From Candidatus Methylomirabilis sp. (GTDB lineage Bacteria > DYJV01): DNA of 64,000 bases. Each line of letters begins with the position of its first letter. The stretch's first letter is position 1. Position numbers and translations under genes: made by a program. The notes under the pieces are model-generated. The model did not search any database. It saw only the letters and a list, made by a program, of their open reading frames with translations, and had not been told where the DNA came from. The stretch spans positions 22,646 through 86,645 of the forward strand of contig DYJV01000001.1 in assembly GCA_020722945.1 (NCBI GenBank). The letters run 5' to 3'. Shown one piece after another: positions 17,198 through 26,999 of the stretch.

Positions 17198-19873
17198 ATG
17201 ATGAAGCTGAAACTTAAATACAAAATATTAATTCCTATTGTAATCTTATTTTTAATCTTTATTCTTGGTGTAGTTTTCTTTATAAAACAAGATTTTAACT
17301 CTATTTCAAGGTATTTCATCGACTCAAATGTTCAAACAACGGTCAAGCATATTCAAGATAGTATTAATATGAGAGGTGAGCGTTGTATCTTTGCTGTTTC
17401 AGGGCTTTCTACTAATACTCTTGTTTTAGATTCTTATAGAATGAATGACTCAATGGCGAGGAGATTTTTACGGACATATGTTGACCCTGTTGTTAATAAA
17501 ATAAAGTTGGATACAGGATTAAAAGATGTAAAAATTCATTTTCACAGAGCTCCAGCAAAGAGTCTTTTGAGATTATGGAAAAAAGAGGGTGATAAAGATG
17601 GAGGTGATGACCTTAGCAGTTTTAGAGAGACTATACTTGAAGTTGCAAAGAATAAAAAAGCAGTTAAAGGTATAGAAATTGGAAAAGAGGGTTTAGCTAT
17701 AAGGGGGATAGTCCCTATTTTTGATAATTCGGCTAATTATATCGGTTCTGTTGAAATAGTTGATAACTTTGAAAATATAATTAACTCTCTTAATAATCCA
17801 AAACTGAAAATATCTATCTTTGTAAAAAATGAGTTTACTAAGTTGCTTAAAGATTCTTTAAATAACCCTAAAATAGGTGAATTTACTATTTTAAAGAAAG
17901 AGCAGTATGATGAATTTAAAAACTATTTTTCTGCTCAATTTTTAAAGCAGGGAGTTGAAAAAACTGTTGTTAGTCAAAATAATCCTAACTCTCTTGAGGC
18001 TGTTTTCCCAGTTAAAGATTTTAAAGGGAGAGTTGTTGCTGTTGTTACTATGATTTATGACATATCTGATGTTGCATCTCTTGTAAAAAAAGATATAATT
18101 AAATTTATTGGAATTACTTTGACCATATTAGTTCTATTTATCATAGTTCTTTTCTTTACTTTAGGGTTTTTAGTTTCTCCTTTATTAAAAGTAACAGAGA
18201 CTCTAAAAGCTATCTCTGAGGGGAGTGGTGATTTAAGTGTCAGAATAGATGTCAAAACCAACGATGAATTTTCAGAGCTTGCAAATTACTTTAATAGTTT
18301 TGTTCAAAAGTTAAATAATATGATCTTTGATATAAAATTGTCAAGCCAGAGTATAGAGCGAGAGAATATAGTTTTACTTGAACAGGCATCTACTATTTTA
18401 AAAAATAGTAATGATATTTTTGATAACATCTCCTCAACTGCATCTGCTTCTGAAGAGATATCTTCTGTCTTATCATCACTTGCAAGCAGCACAAATCTCT
18501 TAAAAAGAAACAGCAATATAATGATGGAGGAGAACAACAAGCTATTTGCTGATATTGAAGATATTAACAAATATATAGAAAAACTTGACCATATCGTAAA
18601 AGATGTAATTGAATTTACAGAAAAGAGCAGTAGAAGTTCAAATACTCTTGAATCAAACTCTTCAGATATCAATAATATAATTCTTGATTTTGGAAATGTT
18701 CTTAAAAATATTTTCAATGCTATTGAAATAGTAAAAGGTTCTGCTGCTAATATATCTGATTCAATCAACTCTGTTGCTTCAGCAGTAGAGGAACAGGCAA
18801 AGAGTATCGATGATGTTTCTGTTAGAGCGAATGATTCTTATAAGAGTTCTGAATATAATGTAACTCTTATAGAAGCAAGTAAAAAAGAGATGGATAAAGT
18901 AGTAAATAGGATGAATAATATAGGTATTACAATAAAATCTCTTGGTGAGACAATGGGTAATCTCTCAGAGTCTGTTAATAATATAGAAGAGATAATTTCT
19001 TTGATAGATGAAATTAGTGAACAAACTAATTTACTTGCTCTTAATGCAGCGATAGAAGCCGCAAGGGCAGGAGAAGCAGGTAAAGGTTTTGCTGTTGTTG
19101 CTGATGAAGTTAGGAAACTCTCTGAAAGGAGTGAAGAGGCTACCAAAAAGATAAAGGAGATTATTGGTCTAATGGTAAAAGAGGCGAATCTTGCCTCTAA
19201 TAAGAGTGAAAAAGGTATAGAAGAGATGGATAGTGGTCTTACTATGATATCTGATACAAGTAAGCAGCTTGAAAAGATAGTTGAAGAATCTTATAAATCT
19301 AAAAATTTTGTCCATCAAATTGCTATTGCATCATCTGAGCAGAGGGAAGTTGTTCATCAGATAACAAATTCAGTTTCTGGTGTTGTAGATAAAGTTAATG
19401 ATATTAATGCAAAAGTTGTTGATTTTTCTGATAATCTCCAGATAGTAAAAGATGAATTTGACAAAATAATAAATTCAAATAAAGATATATCTGCTGAAAT
19501 AGAGCAGCAGAAGATAATTACTGGGGAGCTAAAAGATTTGACTGTTGAATTAGAGGATATAAAAAATCATACAAAAAATATTGCAGTAGAGTCTATCTCT
19601 GCTGGGAAAATTGTTTTACTTGCTATTAATGAGATGTCCAATCAGATAGCTTCAATAGAGAGTGGTTCAGAGGAGCAGTCGATTGCTTCAAACTCTATTT
19701 CACTTTCTATTAACAATATTAAAGATATGAGTGATAATCTTAAAAATATTTCTGAGGAAAATCAGAAAATCACTGATGAAATTAGCAAGATTACCAGCGG
19801 ACTTATGAAATTAGTTGCAGGCTTTAAACTTAAAAGAGATGTTTCTATAGAAGTTAGAGATAGTAAGATATAA
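17198..19873 (+). CDS. Methyl-accepting chemotaxis protein with dCache-type sensor
   Basis: 891 residues; ATG 17201 is an equally possible start. TM1 lies at about 11-30. A periplasmic sensor follows (about 31-300) with [14 protein letters not shown] and [19 protein letters not shown], the pattern of double-Cache type 3 sensors. TM2 is near 303-328, HAMP follows ([20 protein letters not shown]), then a long cytoplasmic coiled coil. The conserved hairpin tip is [20 protein letters not shown] near 604, which binds CheW and CheA. The final residues are not an NWETF-type pentapeptide, so CheR/CheB tethering there is not expected. It probably signals through the CheA/CheW encoded upstream. Confidence 0.95.
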   Translation: MMKLKLKYKILIPIVILFLIFILGVVFFIKQDFNSISRYFIDSNVQTTVKHIQDSINMRGERCIFAVSGLSTNTLVLDSYRMNDSMARRFLRTYVDPVVNKIKLDTGLKDVKIHFHRAPAKSLLRLWKKEGDKDGGDDLSSFRETILEVAKNKKAVKGIEIGKEGLAIRGIVPIFDNSANYIGSVEIVDNFENIINSLNNPKLKISIFVKNEFTKLLKDSLNNPKIGEFTILKKEQYDEFKNYFSAQFLKQGVEKTVVSQNNPNSLEAVFPVKDFKGRVVAVVTMIYDISDVASLVKKDIIKFIGITLTILVLFIIVLFFTLGFLVSPLLKVTETLKAISEGSGDLSVRIDVKTNDEFSELANYFNSFVQKLNNMIFDIKLSSQSIERENIVLLEQASTILKNSNDIFDNISSTASASEEISSVLSSLASSTNLLKRNSNIMMEENNKLFADIEDINKYIEKLDHIVKDVIEFTEKSSRSSNTLESNSSDINNIILDFGNVLKNIFNAIEIVKGSAANISDSINSVASAVEEQAKSIDDVSVRANDSYKSSEYNVTLIEASKKEMDKVVNRMNNIGITIKSLGETMGNLSESVNNIEEIISLIDEISEQTNLLALNAAIEAARAGEAGKGFAVVADEVRKLSERSEEATKKIKEIIGLMVKEANLASNKSEKGIEEMDSGLTMISDTSKQLEKIVEESYKSKNFVHQIAIASSEQREVVHQITNSVSGVVDKVNDINAKVVDFSDNLQIVKDEFDKIINSNKDISAEIEQQKIITGELKDLTVELEDIKNHTKNIAVESISAGKIVLLAINEMSNQIASIESGSEEQSIASNSISLSINNIKDMSDNLKNISEENQKITDEISKITSGLMKLVAGFKLKRDVSIEVRDSKI

Positions 19874-19913
19874 GTTTATTTGAGTTAAAATTTTATAACT
19901 GAGGAGGTAAACC

Positions 19914-20744
19914 TTGTTTAAAAAGATACTTTATATTTTATGTTTTTCATCTCTTATCTTATTTTATAATTTTGAATTGTTTGCTAAGAATATCAAAATT
20001 ATTACAAGTATCTATCCGATATTCGAAATAACCAAAAATATAATCCCGGATGGATATGAGCTTAATTTTGTTGTTCCTGCAGGTGCAAATCCACATACAT
20101 TTGAACCTACTGTTAACAAAGCTACTCAAATCAAAGAAGCGGATCTATTTATCTCTGTTTCAAAACATTTTGATGGTTGGATAGAGAAATTTATAAAAAA
20201 TGATTGTAGAGTTATTTATCTTGAAGAGGATCAGAAGAAAAATCCCCATATATGGTTGTCCCCAACATTAGTTTTAGAAAAGTTAGATAAGATAAATCGT
20301 GCAATAGGAGATCTATCACCTGAAGATAAAGCTACTATTGATAGCAAAGTCCAATCGTATAAATCTCAGATAGAAAAATTAATTTCTGATTCAAAAGATA
20401 AACTTTCATCTATAAAGTCTCGTAATTTTATCCAATATCACCCTGCATGGGATTATTTTGCTTCCGATTTTGGATTAAATATTGTTGGAACACTCTCAAA
20501 AGGTGAAGGCTTGGTGATCTCCCCTCAAAAATATAACCAGCTTATTGATAGTGCAAAAAAAAATAATGTCCAGTCAATTATAGTGGATCTTAAAGGACAG
20601 GAGGAGATTTTGAGTAATTTTTCAAAAGTTACAAAAGCAAAGATATTGAGGCTGGATCCACTTGGAAGGCCTCCGATTACTTATTTAGATTTAATAAAAG
20701 AGAATGTTTCAAGGATTGTTGAAGCAGATAAAATTGTCAAATAG
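19914..20744 (+). CDS. ZnuA-like zinc/manganese ABC transporter substrate-binding protein
   Basis: 276 residues from a TTG start with a strong, well-spaced GAGGAGG ribosome site. A signal peptide (about 1-24, ending ELFAKN) exports it to the periplasm. The cluster A-I fold is shown by KIITSIYPIFEITKNI, the metal-site histidine in NPHTFEPT, a second in NPHIWLSP and a third in FIQYHPAWDYFA. The His/Asp-rich loop of many ZnuA proteins is absent. No ZnuB or ZnuC genes follow; the next gene is on the other strand. The permease and ATPase must be elsewhere, or this protein serves another metal role. The metal is not decided by sequence alone. Confidence 0.88.
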   Translation: MFKKILYILCFSSLILFYNFELFAKNIKIITSIYPIFEITKNIIPDGYELNFVVPAGANPHTFEPTVNKATQIKEADLFISVSKHFDGWIEKFIKNDCRVIYLEEDQKKNPHIWLSPTLVLEKLDKINRAIGDLSPEDKATIDSKVQSYKSQIEKLISDSKDKLSSIKSRNFIQYHPAWDYFASDFGLNIVGTLSKGEGLVISPQKYNQLIDSAKKNNVQSIIVDLKGQEEILSNFSKVTKAKILRLDPLGRPPITYLDLIKENVSRIVEADKIVK

Positions 20745-20745
20745 C

Positions 20746-20802
20746 GTGTAAACCTCCATCTAATTTTTACTTGTTTATACATCTTAAATTTACAGTTTAC
20801 AC
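20746..20802 (+). terminator. Possible terminator between convergent genes
   Basis: GTGTAAAC (20746-20753) and its exact reverse complement GTTTACAC (20795-20802) flank a 41-base loop. The second arm is followed by ACTTTTTTT, a U-tract for + strand transcripts leaving the binding-protein gene. The right arm lies inside the end of the convergent macrodomain gene. The long loop makes this a weaker call than a classic hairpin. Confidence 0.35.
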
Positions 20803-21365
20803 ACTTTTTTTACACCATCCCATTTTTGGAGAATTGTCTCAAAAGTTTGAGCATAAATATTATAAAAATCTTTACTGTATAAGACCATTGCTATTTTTTC
20901 AAAATTGTTCTCTTTGCAATAGTTTAATATTGTAGAAATTGCAATTTCTGATGCCTCTTGGACGGGGTATCTGTATACTCCTGTGCTAATGGAGGGGAAG
21001 GCTATTGTCTTGACCCCATTTTGGATAGCGAGTTTTAAAGAGTTGTTGTATGAATTCATTAAAAGTTGGGCTTCGTTGTTTCTCCCGCCTCTCCAGATTG
21101 GACCTACTGTATGTATCACAAATTTTGATGGAAGTTTGCCGGCTGTTGTAATTACTGCTTCTCCTGTAGGAAGAGATCCAATCTTTTTAATTATTTTTTT
21201 ACATTCATTGAGAATATCTTCCCCACCTGCAGAATGAATTGCTCCATCAACTCCACCACCACCCATAAGAGTAGAGTTGGCAGCATTGACTATTGCATCA
21301 AATTTGACTATTGTAATGTCTCCATGAATTAGTGAGATTGTTGTATTATTGATGAGTTTATCCAT
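20790..21365 (-). CDS. Macrodomain protein (ADP-ribose/O-acetyl-ADP-ribose hydrolase type)
   Basis: A 191-residue stand-alone macrodomain of the YmdB/MacroD group. Signature elements are IVKFDAIVNAANSTLMGGGGVDGAIHSAGG (about 18-47), with the catalytic Asn/Asp loop, the second substrate loop PSISTGVYRYP near 124-134, and GEAVITTAGKLPSKFVIHTVGP near 68-89. These enzymes remove ADP-ribose from proteins or nucleic acids or deacetylate O-acetyl-ADP-ribose in the cytosol. The start follows a run of seven Gs that can act as ribosome site. No partner ADP-ribosyltransferase (DarT-like) is adjacent, so a toxin-antitoxin role is not supported. Confidence 0.92.
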   Translation of the reverse strand: MDKLINNTTISLIHGDITIVKFDAIVNAANSTLMGGGGVDGAIHSAGGEDILNECKKIIKKIGSLPTGEAVITTAGKLPSKFVIHTVGPIWRGGRNNEAQLLMNSYNNSLKLAIQNGVKTIAFPSISTGVYRYPVQEASEIAISTILNYCKENNFEKIAMVLYSKDFYNIYAQTFETILQKWDGVKKVCKL

Positions 21366-21535
21366 TTATAACCCCCCCAATTAAAATAACTTCATCTCTT
21401 TTTTTGATATCATACGAATTTAATCTTCATTAAATAATGATTTCTAAACCGTTAAATTTAGGTAGTTTTTTAACTATAGATGTAAAATTCTAAAATTTAG
21501 TTTGCATAAGTTTTAGGTATAGTTAATAAAAATAA

Positions 21536-21572
21536 TTAATAGATGAGAAATTTAAGATTCCCCATCTATTAA
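21536..21572 (-). terminator. Intrinsic terminator downstream of thrC
   Basis: TTAATAGATG (21536-21545) pairs perfectly over ten bases with CATCTATTAA (21563-21572), and a short inner GAA/TTC stem lies in the loop. Read on the - strand it begins five bases after the thrC stop and is followed by a T-rich run (TTATTTTTATT). This is a typical Rho-independent terminator closing the fliJ-to-thrC transcript. Confidence 0.75.
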
Positions 21573-21576
21573 AGAG

Positions 21577-22629
21577 TTATCCTAATATTATTTTTGCTAT
21601 TTTATCGTAATTTGCCTCTACTGTAAGAGGTTTGTCAGATATTTTAATTGCGTTGTCAGGGTCTTTTAACCCATGACCTGTAAGAGTGCAAACGATAGTC
21701 TCTCCTCCATTAAAAAATTTCTTTGATGAGAGTTTTAGTAGGCCTGCAATGGTTGCAGCACTTGCTGGTTCACAAAATACGCCCTCTTTTTCTGCAATTA
21801 ATTTGTAAGCTGATAAAATTTCCTCGTCAGAAACCATATCTATTAGACCATTAGAATCATCTCTTGCTTTTTCTGCTTGATGCCAGCTTGCAGGATTACC
21901 TATTCTTATTGCTGTTGCTACAGTTTCTGGATTGTCTATTTTGTAACCTCTCACAATAGGTGCAGAACCTTCTGCCTGAAAGCCTAACATTTTTGGTAGA
22001 TTTACAGAGAGTTTCTCTTTAAAATATTCGGTGTAGCCCATCCAATAAGCCGTTATATTTCCTGCATTACCGACAGGGAGGCAGTGATAATCTGGTGCTT
22101 TGCCAAGTGCATCTACTATTTCAAAAGCTGCTGTTTTCTGACCTTGTAATCTGTATGGATTTATTGAATTTACTATTGTTATTGGTGATTTTTCACCTAT
22201 TTCTCTAACGAGATTTAATGCTTCATCAAAATTCCCTTTGACCTGAATAACTTTTGCCCCATGCATCATTGCTTGAGATAATTTACCAAGAGCTATTTTG
22301 CCTTCAGGTATTAGAACAAACGCTTTCAATCCAGCTCTTGAAGCGTAAGCTGATGCTGATGCAGAGGTATTACCAGTGGATGCACATATAACAGCTTTTG
22401 AGCCATTTTCAAGTGCATTTGTTACAGCCATTGTCATTCCACGATCTTTAAAAGATCCGGTAGGATTTAACCCCTCGTATTTGAAGTATAGCTCTATATT
22501 TTCCCCTATCATTTCATTTATATATTTAGCTTTAATGAGTGGAGTATTCCCCTCATTAAGGGTAACAATTTTACTCTCATCTTTTATCGGTAAAAATTTT
22601 TTATACTGTTTAATTAATCCTTCCCACAT
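21577..22629 (-). CDS. thrC: Threonine synthase
   Basis: A 350-residue PLP enzyme that converts O-phosphohomoserine to threonine. It is of the short class. The PLP lysine is in [15 protein letters not shown] (about 56-70), [17 protein letters not shown] (about 85-101) is the phosphate-holding loop, [16 protein letters not shown] is near 181-196, and the C-terminal [12 protein letters not shown] is the usual ThrC signature. The start has a clear ribosome site (AAGGAGCGGAAT). It is the last gene of the - strand run that begins with fliJ, separated from pyrE by 70 bases, and is followed by a terminator. Confidence 0.95.
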   Translation of the reverse strand: MWEGLIKQYKKFLPIKDESKIVTLNEGNTPLIKAKYINEMIGENIELYFKYEGLNPTGSFKDRGMTMAVTNALENGSKAVICASTGNTSASASAYASRAGLKAFVLIPEGKIALGKLSQAMMHGAKVIQVKGNFDEALNLVREIGEKSPITIVNSINPYRLQGQKTAAFEIVDALGKAPDYHCLPVGNAGNITAYWMGYTEYFKEKLSVNLPKMLGFQAEGSAPIVRGYKIDNPETVATAIRIGNPASWHQAEKARDDSNGLIDMVSDEEILSAYKLIAEKEGVFCEPASAATIAGLLKLSSKKFFNGGETIVCTLTGHGLKDPDNAIKISDKPLTVEANYDKIAKIILG

Positions 22630-22699
22630 ATTCCGCTCCTTTTTTTTAATAATCCTCTCTTAAAAAGAGATGGTTTGATATTTAAATTTTTTATGATTT

Positions 22700-23242
22700 T
22701 TAAATTAGTTCACTCTTTTTGAAAATTGAGAAGATTTTGTAACCCTCTTTTTCGATATTTTCAAGTCCACCCTCCTCTCTATCAACAAGAACAACTATTA
22801 ATCCTATTTTGTAACCCTCTTCCTCTACTATTTTGGCTGCTTTTAGTATTGATCCACCTGTAGTTATTACATCTTCAACTATTGCAACAACATTACCCTT
22901 TTTTAAGTTTTTATCCCCTTCAATCCAAAGTTTCTTCCCATGTCCTTTAGGTTCTTTCCTCACAATAAAAGCATTTATAGGGGATTGTTCGAGATAGCTT
23001 ACTAATGCAACTGAAGTAGCAATGGGGTCGGCTCCAAGTGTAGGTCCACCTACAGCAGTTATTTGTGGGGTAAAATTTTTTATGATATCAAACATCAATT
23101 TCCCTGTAAGATACCCACCTTCAGCATTTAATGTAGTTTGCTTGCCATCAAAATAAAAGTTGCTCTTTCTACCTGAAACAAGGGTAATTTCTCTATTTTC
23201 ATAAGATAGTTCCATTATAATTTTTTTTAGTCTCTCTCTCAT
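22700..23242 (-). CDS. pyrE: Orotate phosphoribosyltransferase
   Basis: A 180-residue type I phosphoribosyltransferase that joins orotate to PRPP, giving orotidine 5'-phosphate in pyrimidine synthesis. The PRPP-binding motif is VAIVEDVITTGGSILKA (about 117-133), the orotate and flexible-loop region is VRKEPKGHGKKLWIEG (about 94-109), and the N-terminal substrate contact SGRKSNFYFDGKQTTL is near 24-39. The length is normal for the short PyrE class. A good ribosome site (AAGGAGCAGCA) precedes ATG. It lies between thrC and the MetE-like gene on the same strand. Confidence 0.95.
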   Translation of the reverse strand: MRERLKKIIMELSYENREITLVSGRKSNFYFDGKQTTLNAEGGYLTGKLMFDIIKNFTPQITAVGGPTLGADPIATSVALVSYLEQSPINAFIVRKEPKGHGKKLWIEGDKNLKKGNVVAIVEDVITTGGSILKAAKIVEEEGYKIGLIVVLVDREEGGLENIEKEGYKIFSIFKKSELI

Positions 23243-23302
23243 TGCTGCTCCTTAATTTTAATATTGTAAAATTTTTATCTTTTAAATTATTTTAAAAAAT
23301 AA

Positions 23303-24343
23303 TCAGGTGATTTTAAATTTTTCTCTCAAATGGTTAGAGAAAAGTTTATTTAACTCAAAGACACGTAAAGCATCGTCCTCTTTCATTGACCCTGTACCAC
23401 AGCTTGGAGTAATAAAAGATTGTTTAAATAACTCCTCTCTGTCAAGACCTTTTTTGGAAAGTTGTGAAACTGCTTTATTAAAAATGGTGTCAATTTCGTC
23501 GATGGTTATATCTCGTATCTTCTCATTTGTGGGGATAATACCCCAAGCAAGAAATCCACCATTTTGAATGAAATTTTTGATATCATCTCCATATAGTAAA
23601 AAATTATCCATATACAGAAAAGCGTCAAAATTTATAATGTTGACATTACTTTTTAAAATCAATGACCAATCAGTATTCCCACAGCAATGAATCCCTGATA
23701 ATCCTGAAATTTTGCTAAAACATCTGTTAAAAATATCGATGATAATATCTTCAGGCATATTAAAGAAAGCTGACCCGTATGAAACCATGTAAGGTTCGTC
23801 AAAGAAGATTATCATATTTTCACCAAAAAAATCTTCCTGCCACTTACCTTTGATTCCGACGAGCTCGGTGATTATATCACGATATTCATCATTGTATATA
23901 AGACTCTTCTTCATTTTATCTGTAACAGTAAGCCCAAAGCTTATAGGACCTGTAACATGACCTTTAAGCATCGTATATTTTAGCTGGGAGTTATTTAAAA
24001 TATTTTTTAAAAGGTATAAACATTTTGTAAATGTTTCACTTATTTTAAAAAAATTACTATTTTCATTTAATATATTTTCGTAAAAAACCTCTTTTTCTCT
24101 GTTTGATACAATATCTGTATCAACAAAAATAGAACCTTTATCTATCGATAAAACTGCACCGGGAAGAGCTTCTGAGTATTGGATATACATATTCTCATAA
24201 TTATTTAGATTAGGCATCTGTGGCCAATAAGGGAAAGAAGGGTAGTAAGATATTGCAGTATCACAGCAAAATTGAGGGGAGGTAAAAGGCATGCTTCCAA
24301 TTCCGAGTGGGAGGAGATTTGCACTTATAGGACAACTTTTCAT
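23303..24343 (-). CDS. MetE-core/UroD-superfamily protein (cobalamin-independent methionine synthase-like)
   Basis: 346 residues, about the size of only the catalytic barrel of MetE. The N-terminus has LGIGSMPFTSPQ and FPYWPQMPN, followed by YSEALPG, as in COG0620-type proteins. The zinc thiolate site seems preserved: SGIHCCGNTDW supplies the H-x-C pattern and PSCGTG near 324-329 supplies the last cysteine. MVSYGS resembles the substrate region. It could transfer a methyl group to a thiol such as homocysteine, or belong to the corrinoid-dependent MtaA/UroD branch. I cannot decide between them. It has a good ribosome site (AAGGAGCACAAAAT) and sits between uvrB and pyrE. Confidence 0.75.
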   Translation of the reverse strand: MKSCPISANLLPLGIGSMPFTSPQFCCDTAISYYPSFPYWPQMPNLNNYENMYIQYSEALPGAVLSIDKGSIFVDTDIVSNREKEVFYENILNENSNFFKISETFTKCLYLLKNILNNSQLKYTMLKGHVTGPISFGLTVTDKMKKSLIYNDEYRDIITELVGIKGKWQEDFFGENMIIFFDEPYMVSYGSAFFNMPEDIIIDIFNRCFSKISGLSGIHCCGNTDWSLILKSNVNIINFDAFLYMDNFLLYGDDIKNFIQNGGFLAWGIIPTNEKIRDITIDEIDTIFNKAVSQLSKKGLDREELFKQSFITPSCGTGSMKEDDALRVFELNKLFSNHLREKFKIT

Positions 24344-24399
24344 ATTTTGTGCTCCTTAAATCTTTTTTAGAGTTTTTAATTTGAGTTTTTAGTAAAAAA

Positions 24400-26388
24400 T
24401 CAGATAAAATTTCTCATATAAATTATTCTGTCCCTTAACTTTGCTGCTTCTTCAAACTCAAGATTATTTGCAGCTTTTTTCATATTTGCTTCAAGCTCTT
24501 TTATAATGGCATTAAGCTTTTTCTTTGGAAGTTTCTCTAAATCCTCAGATTGGTAACTGCTGTCAGGAATATCGAAATAATCAGTCATATATAATAAATT
24601 TACATTTTCAGCAATTTTTTTGTTAATTGTTTGTGGAGTAATACCATTTTCAATATTGTATTTTATCTGTTTGGCTCTTCTTCTCTCAGTTTCTTTTACT
24701 GTGTTCTCTATTGATCTGGTAATAACATCTGCATAAAGAATGGCTCTTCCTTCAGAATTTCTTGCTGTTCTGCCTATAGTTTGTATAAGTGATGTTTCTG
24801 AGCGTAAAAACCCCTCTTTATCAGCATCGAGTATTGCTACAAGTGCAACCTCAGGGATATCAAGCCCTTCTCTCAACAGATTTATTCCAACTAAAACATC
24901 GTAGCTCTTTTTTCTAAGCTCCCGTATTATCTCTATCCTTTGAAGTGTATCTATCTCTGAATGTAGGTAAATTGCTTTTATCCCCATATCTTTTAAGTAA
25001 TCGGTAAGATTTTCAGCCATCCTTTTTGTAAGTGTAGTTACGAGGACTCTAAACCCTTTTTCAATAGTTGAATTTATTTCACCTATTAGGTCATCTATCT
25101 GATTTTTAGCTGGTTTTATAACTATTTGAGGGTCAAGTAGCCCAGTTGGTCTAATTATCTGCTCTACTATAAACTCAGATGATTTTTTAATTTCATAATC
25201 TGAAGGTGTTGCTGATACAAAAATTATCTGATTAATCATATTTTCAAACTCTTCAAACTTCAGGGGTCTATTATCAAGAGCACTCGGGAGTCTAAAGCCG
25301 TAATCTACAAGTGTCTCTTTTCTTGCCCTATCTCCACGATACATACCGTGGAGTTGAGGAATAGTAACATGGGATTCATCTATTACAAGTAGATAATCTT
25401 TTGGGAAATAATCGAGAAGGGTGGGAGGTTGTTCACCTGCTTTCCTATTGGTAATGTATCTTGAATAATTTTCTATACCTTTGCAGTAACCCATCTCTTG
25501 AAGGAATTCAATATCGTAATTACATCTCTGTTCTAACCTTGCTGCTTCTAATATCTTATTTTGAGACCTTAACTCTTGTAATCTATCTTTTAACTCCTCT
25601 TTTATGGCAGAAACAGAATTTTTTAAGGTTAATTCAGTTGCCACATAGTGGGAACTTGGATATATTGCAATTTTATCTTTTTTAGTTAATGTCTTGCCTG
25701 TGATTGGGTCAAAATTGTATATATTCTCGATGAAATCTCCAAATAAAGTGATCCTGACTGCAATATCTTCTTCATATGCAGGGAAAACTTCAATAATATC
25801 ACCCTTGACTCTAAAAGTCCCTCTATGAAAATCGTATTCACTCCTTTCATATTGAATCTCTATAAGTTTTTTTAAAATTATTTCACGGCTAATCTCTTTT
25901 CCTGTTTCAAGGTGGAGCATCATCCCTGTGTATGCTTCAGGTGAGCCAAGTCCGTAAATACAAGATACACTTGCTATGATGATAACATCATTTCTTTCAA
26001 ATAGTGAGTAAGTGGCTCTATGTCTTAACTTATCAATGGTTTCATTCACAGATGTATCTTTTTCTATATAAATATCTGTTGTTGGGATGTAGGCCTCTGG
26101 TTGGTAGTAATCGTAATAACTTACGAAGTATTCAACTGCATTGTCTGGGAAGAAAGTTTTAAACTCCTCATAAAGCTGAGCAGCAAGTGTTTTGTTGTGG
26201 GTGAGGATTAGGGTTGGTTTGCCTATATTATGAATGACATTGGCTATTGTGAATGTTTTACCTGAGCCTGTGACGCCTAAAAGTGTTTGGTATTTGTTAT
26301 CCTCTTTGAGCCATTTTGTAAGTGAATCTATTGCTTCTCTCTGGTCGCCTTGAGGTTCAAAAGTGCAGGTTAATTTGAAATGACTCAT
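24400..26388 (-). CDS. uvrB: Excinuclease ABC subunit B
   Basis: A 662-residue nucleotide excision repair helicase-like protein that verifies damage and positions UvrC. Motifs include Walker [16 protein letters not shown] (about 37-51), the beta-hairpin region [20 protein letters not shown] (about 92-111), a DEAD-like VIDESHV, motif [14 protein letters not shown], and the C-terminal UVR domain [20 protein letters not shown] that contacts UvrC. It is full length. The ATG overlaps the fliJ stop by four bases (ATGA), so the two genes are translationally coupled. Confidence 0.98.
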   Translation of the reverse strand: MSHFKLTCTFEPQGDQREAIDSLTKWLKEDNKYQTLLGVTGSGKTFTIANVIHNIGKPTLILTHNKTLAAQLYEEFKTFFPDNAVEYFVSYYDYYQPEAYIPTTDIYIEKDTSVNETIDKLRHRATYSLFERNDVIIIASVSCIYGLGSPEAYTGMMLHLETGKEISREIILKKLIEIQYERSEYDFHRGTFRVKGDIIEVFPAYEEDIAVRITLFGDFIENIYNFDPITGKTLTKKDKIAIYPSSHYVATELTLKNSVSAIKEELKDRLQELRSQNKILEAARLEQRCNYDIEFLQEMGYCKGIENYSRYITNRKAGEQPPTLLDYFPKDYLLVIDESHVTIPQLHGMYRGDRARKETLVDYGFRLPSALDNRPLKFEEFENMINQIIFVSATPSDYEIKKSSEFIVEQIIRPTGLLDPQIVIKPAKNQIDDLIGEINSTIEKGFRVLVTTLTKRMAENLTDYLKDMGIKAIYLHSEIDTLQRIEIIRELRKKSYDVLVGINLLREGLDIPEVALVAILDADKEGFLRSETSLIQTIGRTARNSEGRAILYADVITRSIENTVKETERRRAKQIKYNIENGITPQTINKKIAENVNLLYMTDYFDIPDSSYQSEDLEKLPKKKLNAIIKELEANMKKAANNLEFEEAAKLRDRIIYMRNFI

Positions 26389-26822
26389 AACTCTTTATCT
26401 TTTTTCCTATTCTCTGCTATTGAAGAGATTTCATCAAGGAATTTCTGCTCAATTAACTTTATCTCATTAAGGTAATCTTCATATTTTTTAGCTTTCAGGT
26501 TCTCTATTATTTTTCTCTCTTTTCTTGCTTTAAAGAGTTCTTTTTCAAGTTGTTTGAGCTGGTTATTTAGAGTTTGTAGCTCTTTGGTTTGATTGTTGAG
26601 AGTCTCGGTTACTCTTACAATGTAGTTATCTATAAGGATTAGCTCTTTGATATTTATGTTTTTCTCTTTACGAGCTTTAGATGAGGTTATTTGATTTTTT
26701 GTTTCTTGAATTTTTAGGATGAGTGCTTCTACTTCACGTTTTTTGAGCTGAAAATTCTTTATTGCTTCATCTTCTTTTATTTTACGATACTTTAGAATAC
26801 TTTCAAGTTTAAATTTGAACAT
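26385..26822 (-). CDS. fliJ: FliJ-like flagellar export chaperone
   Basis: A 145-residue, highly charged protein that is almost entirely coiled coil. The N-terminus [20 protein letters not shown] is the typical opening of FliJ, the stalk-like component of the flagellar export ATPase complex, and the heptad pattern ([40 protein letters not shown]) runs through the protein. No FliH, FliI or other export gene is adjacent, so it is separated from its usual operon. It leads a - strand operon and overlaps uvrB by four bases. Low-complexity sequence makes family assignment slightly less secure. Confidence 0.78.
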   Translation of the reverse strand: MFKFKLESILKYRKIKEDEAIKNFQLKKREVEALILKIQETKNQITSSKARKEKNINIKELILIDNYIVRVTETLNNQTKELQTLNNQLKQLEKELFKARKERKIIENLKAKKYEDYLNEIKLIEQKFLDEISSIAENRKKDKEL

Positions 26823-26884
26823 AAAATTTTCTCAGATTCTTCAAATGGAAAATTAATTTTAAAATATTTTTAAATTAATTTTCT

Positions 26885-26912
26885 ACTATATACTCTCAAA
26901 TTGATTTGTCAA
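26885..26912 (-). promoter_or_regulatory. Sigma-70-type promoter for the fliJ-uvrB operon
   Basis: Read on the - strand: TTGACA (26912-26907), a 16-base spacer, then TATAGT (26890-26885). The predicted transcript would start near 26878, about 55 bases before the fliJ ATG. The -35 is a perfect consensus and the -10 matches at five of six bases. Confidence 0.65.
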
Positions 26913-26964
26913 CTAAAAAACCTTTAAAAGATATGTTAAATAAATTGATAGGAAGATGTTTGAA

Positions 26965-26982
26965 GAGGGGGGAGTCCCCCTC
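26965..26982 (-). terminator. GC-rich hairpin after the glutamate synthase genes
   Basis: GAGGGGG (26965-26971) and CCCCCTC (26976-26982) form a seven-pair stem with a four-base loop, conspicuous in such AT-rich DNA. It lies 18 bases past the stop of the last glutamate synthase gene and just before the fliJ promoter, so it probably ends the glt transcript. The following T-run on the - strand is weak (TTCAAACATCTT), so it may be an attenuator or a 3' stabiliser. Confidence 0.5.
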
Positions 26983-26999
26983 ATATTATATTTTAATAA

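Noticed and set aside
18304-18768. 154-codon open frame on the - strand
   Set aside because: It is antisense to the coiled-coil part of the chemoreceptor; the hydrophobic Leu/Ile/Ser runs are the reverse reading of that gene.
20790-21365. DarTG-like toxin-antitoxin system
   Set aside because: The macrodomain protein has no ADP-ribosyltransferase partner on either side.
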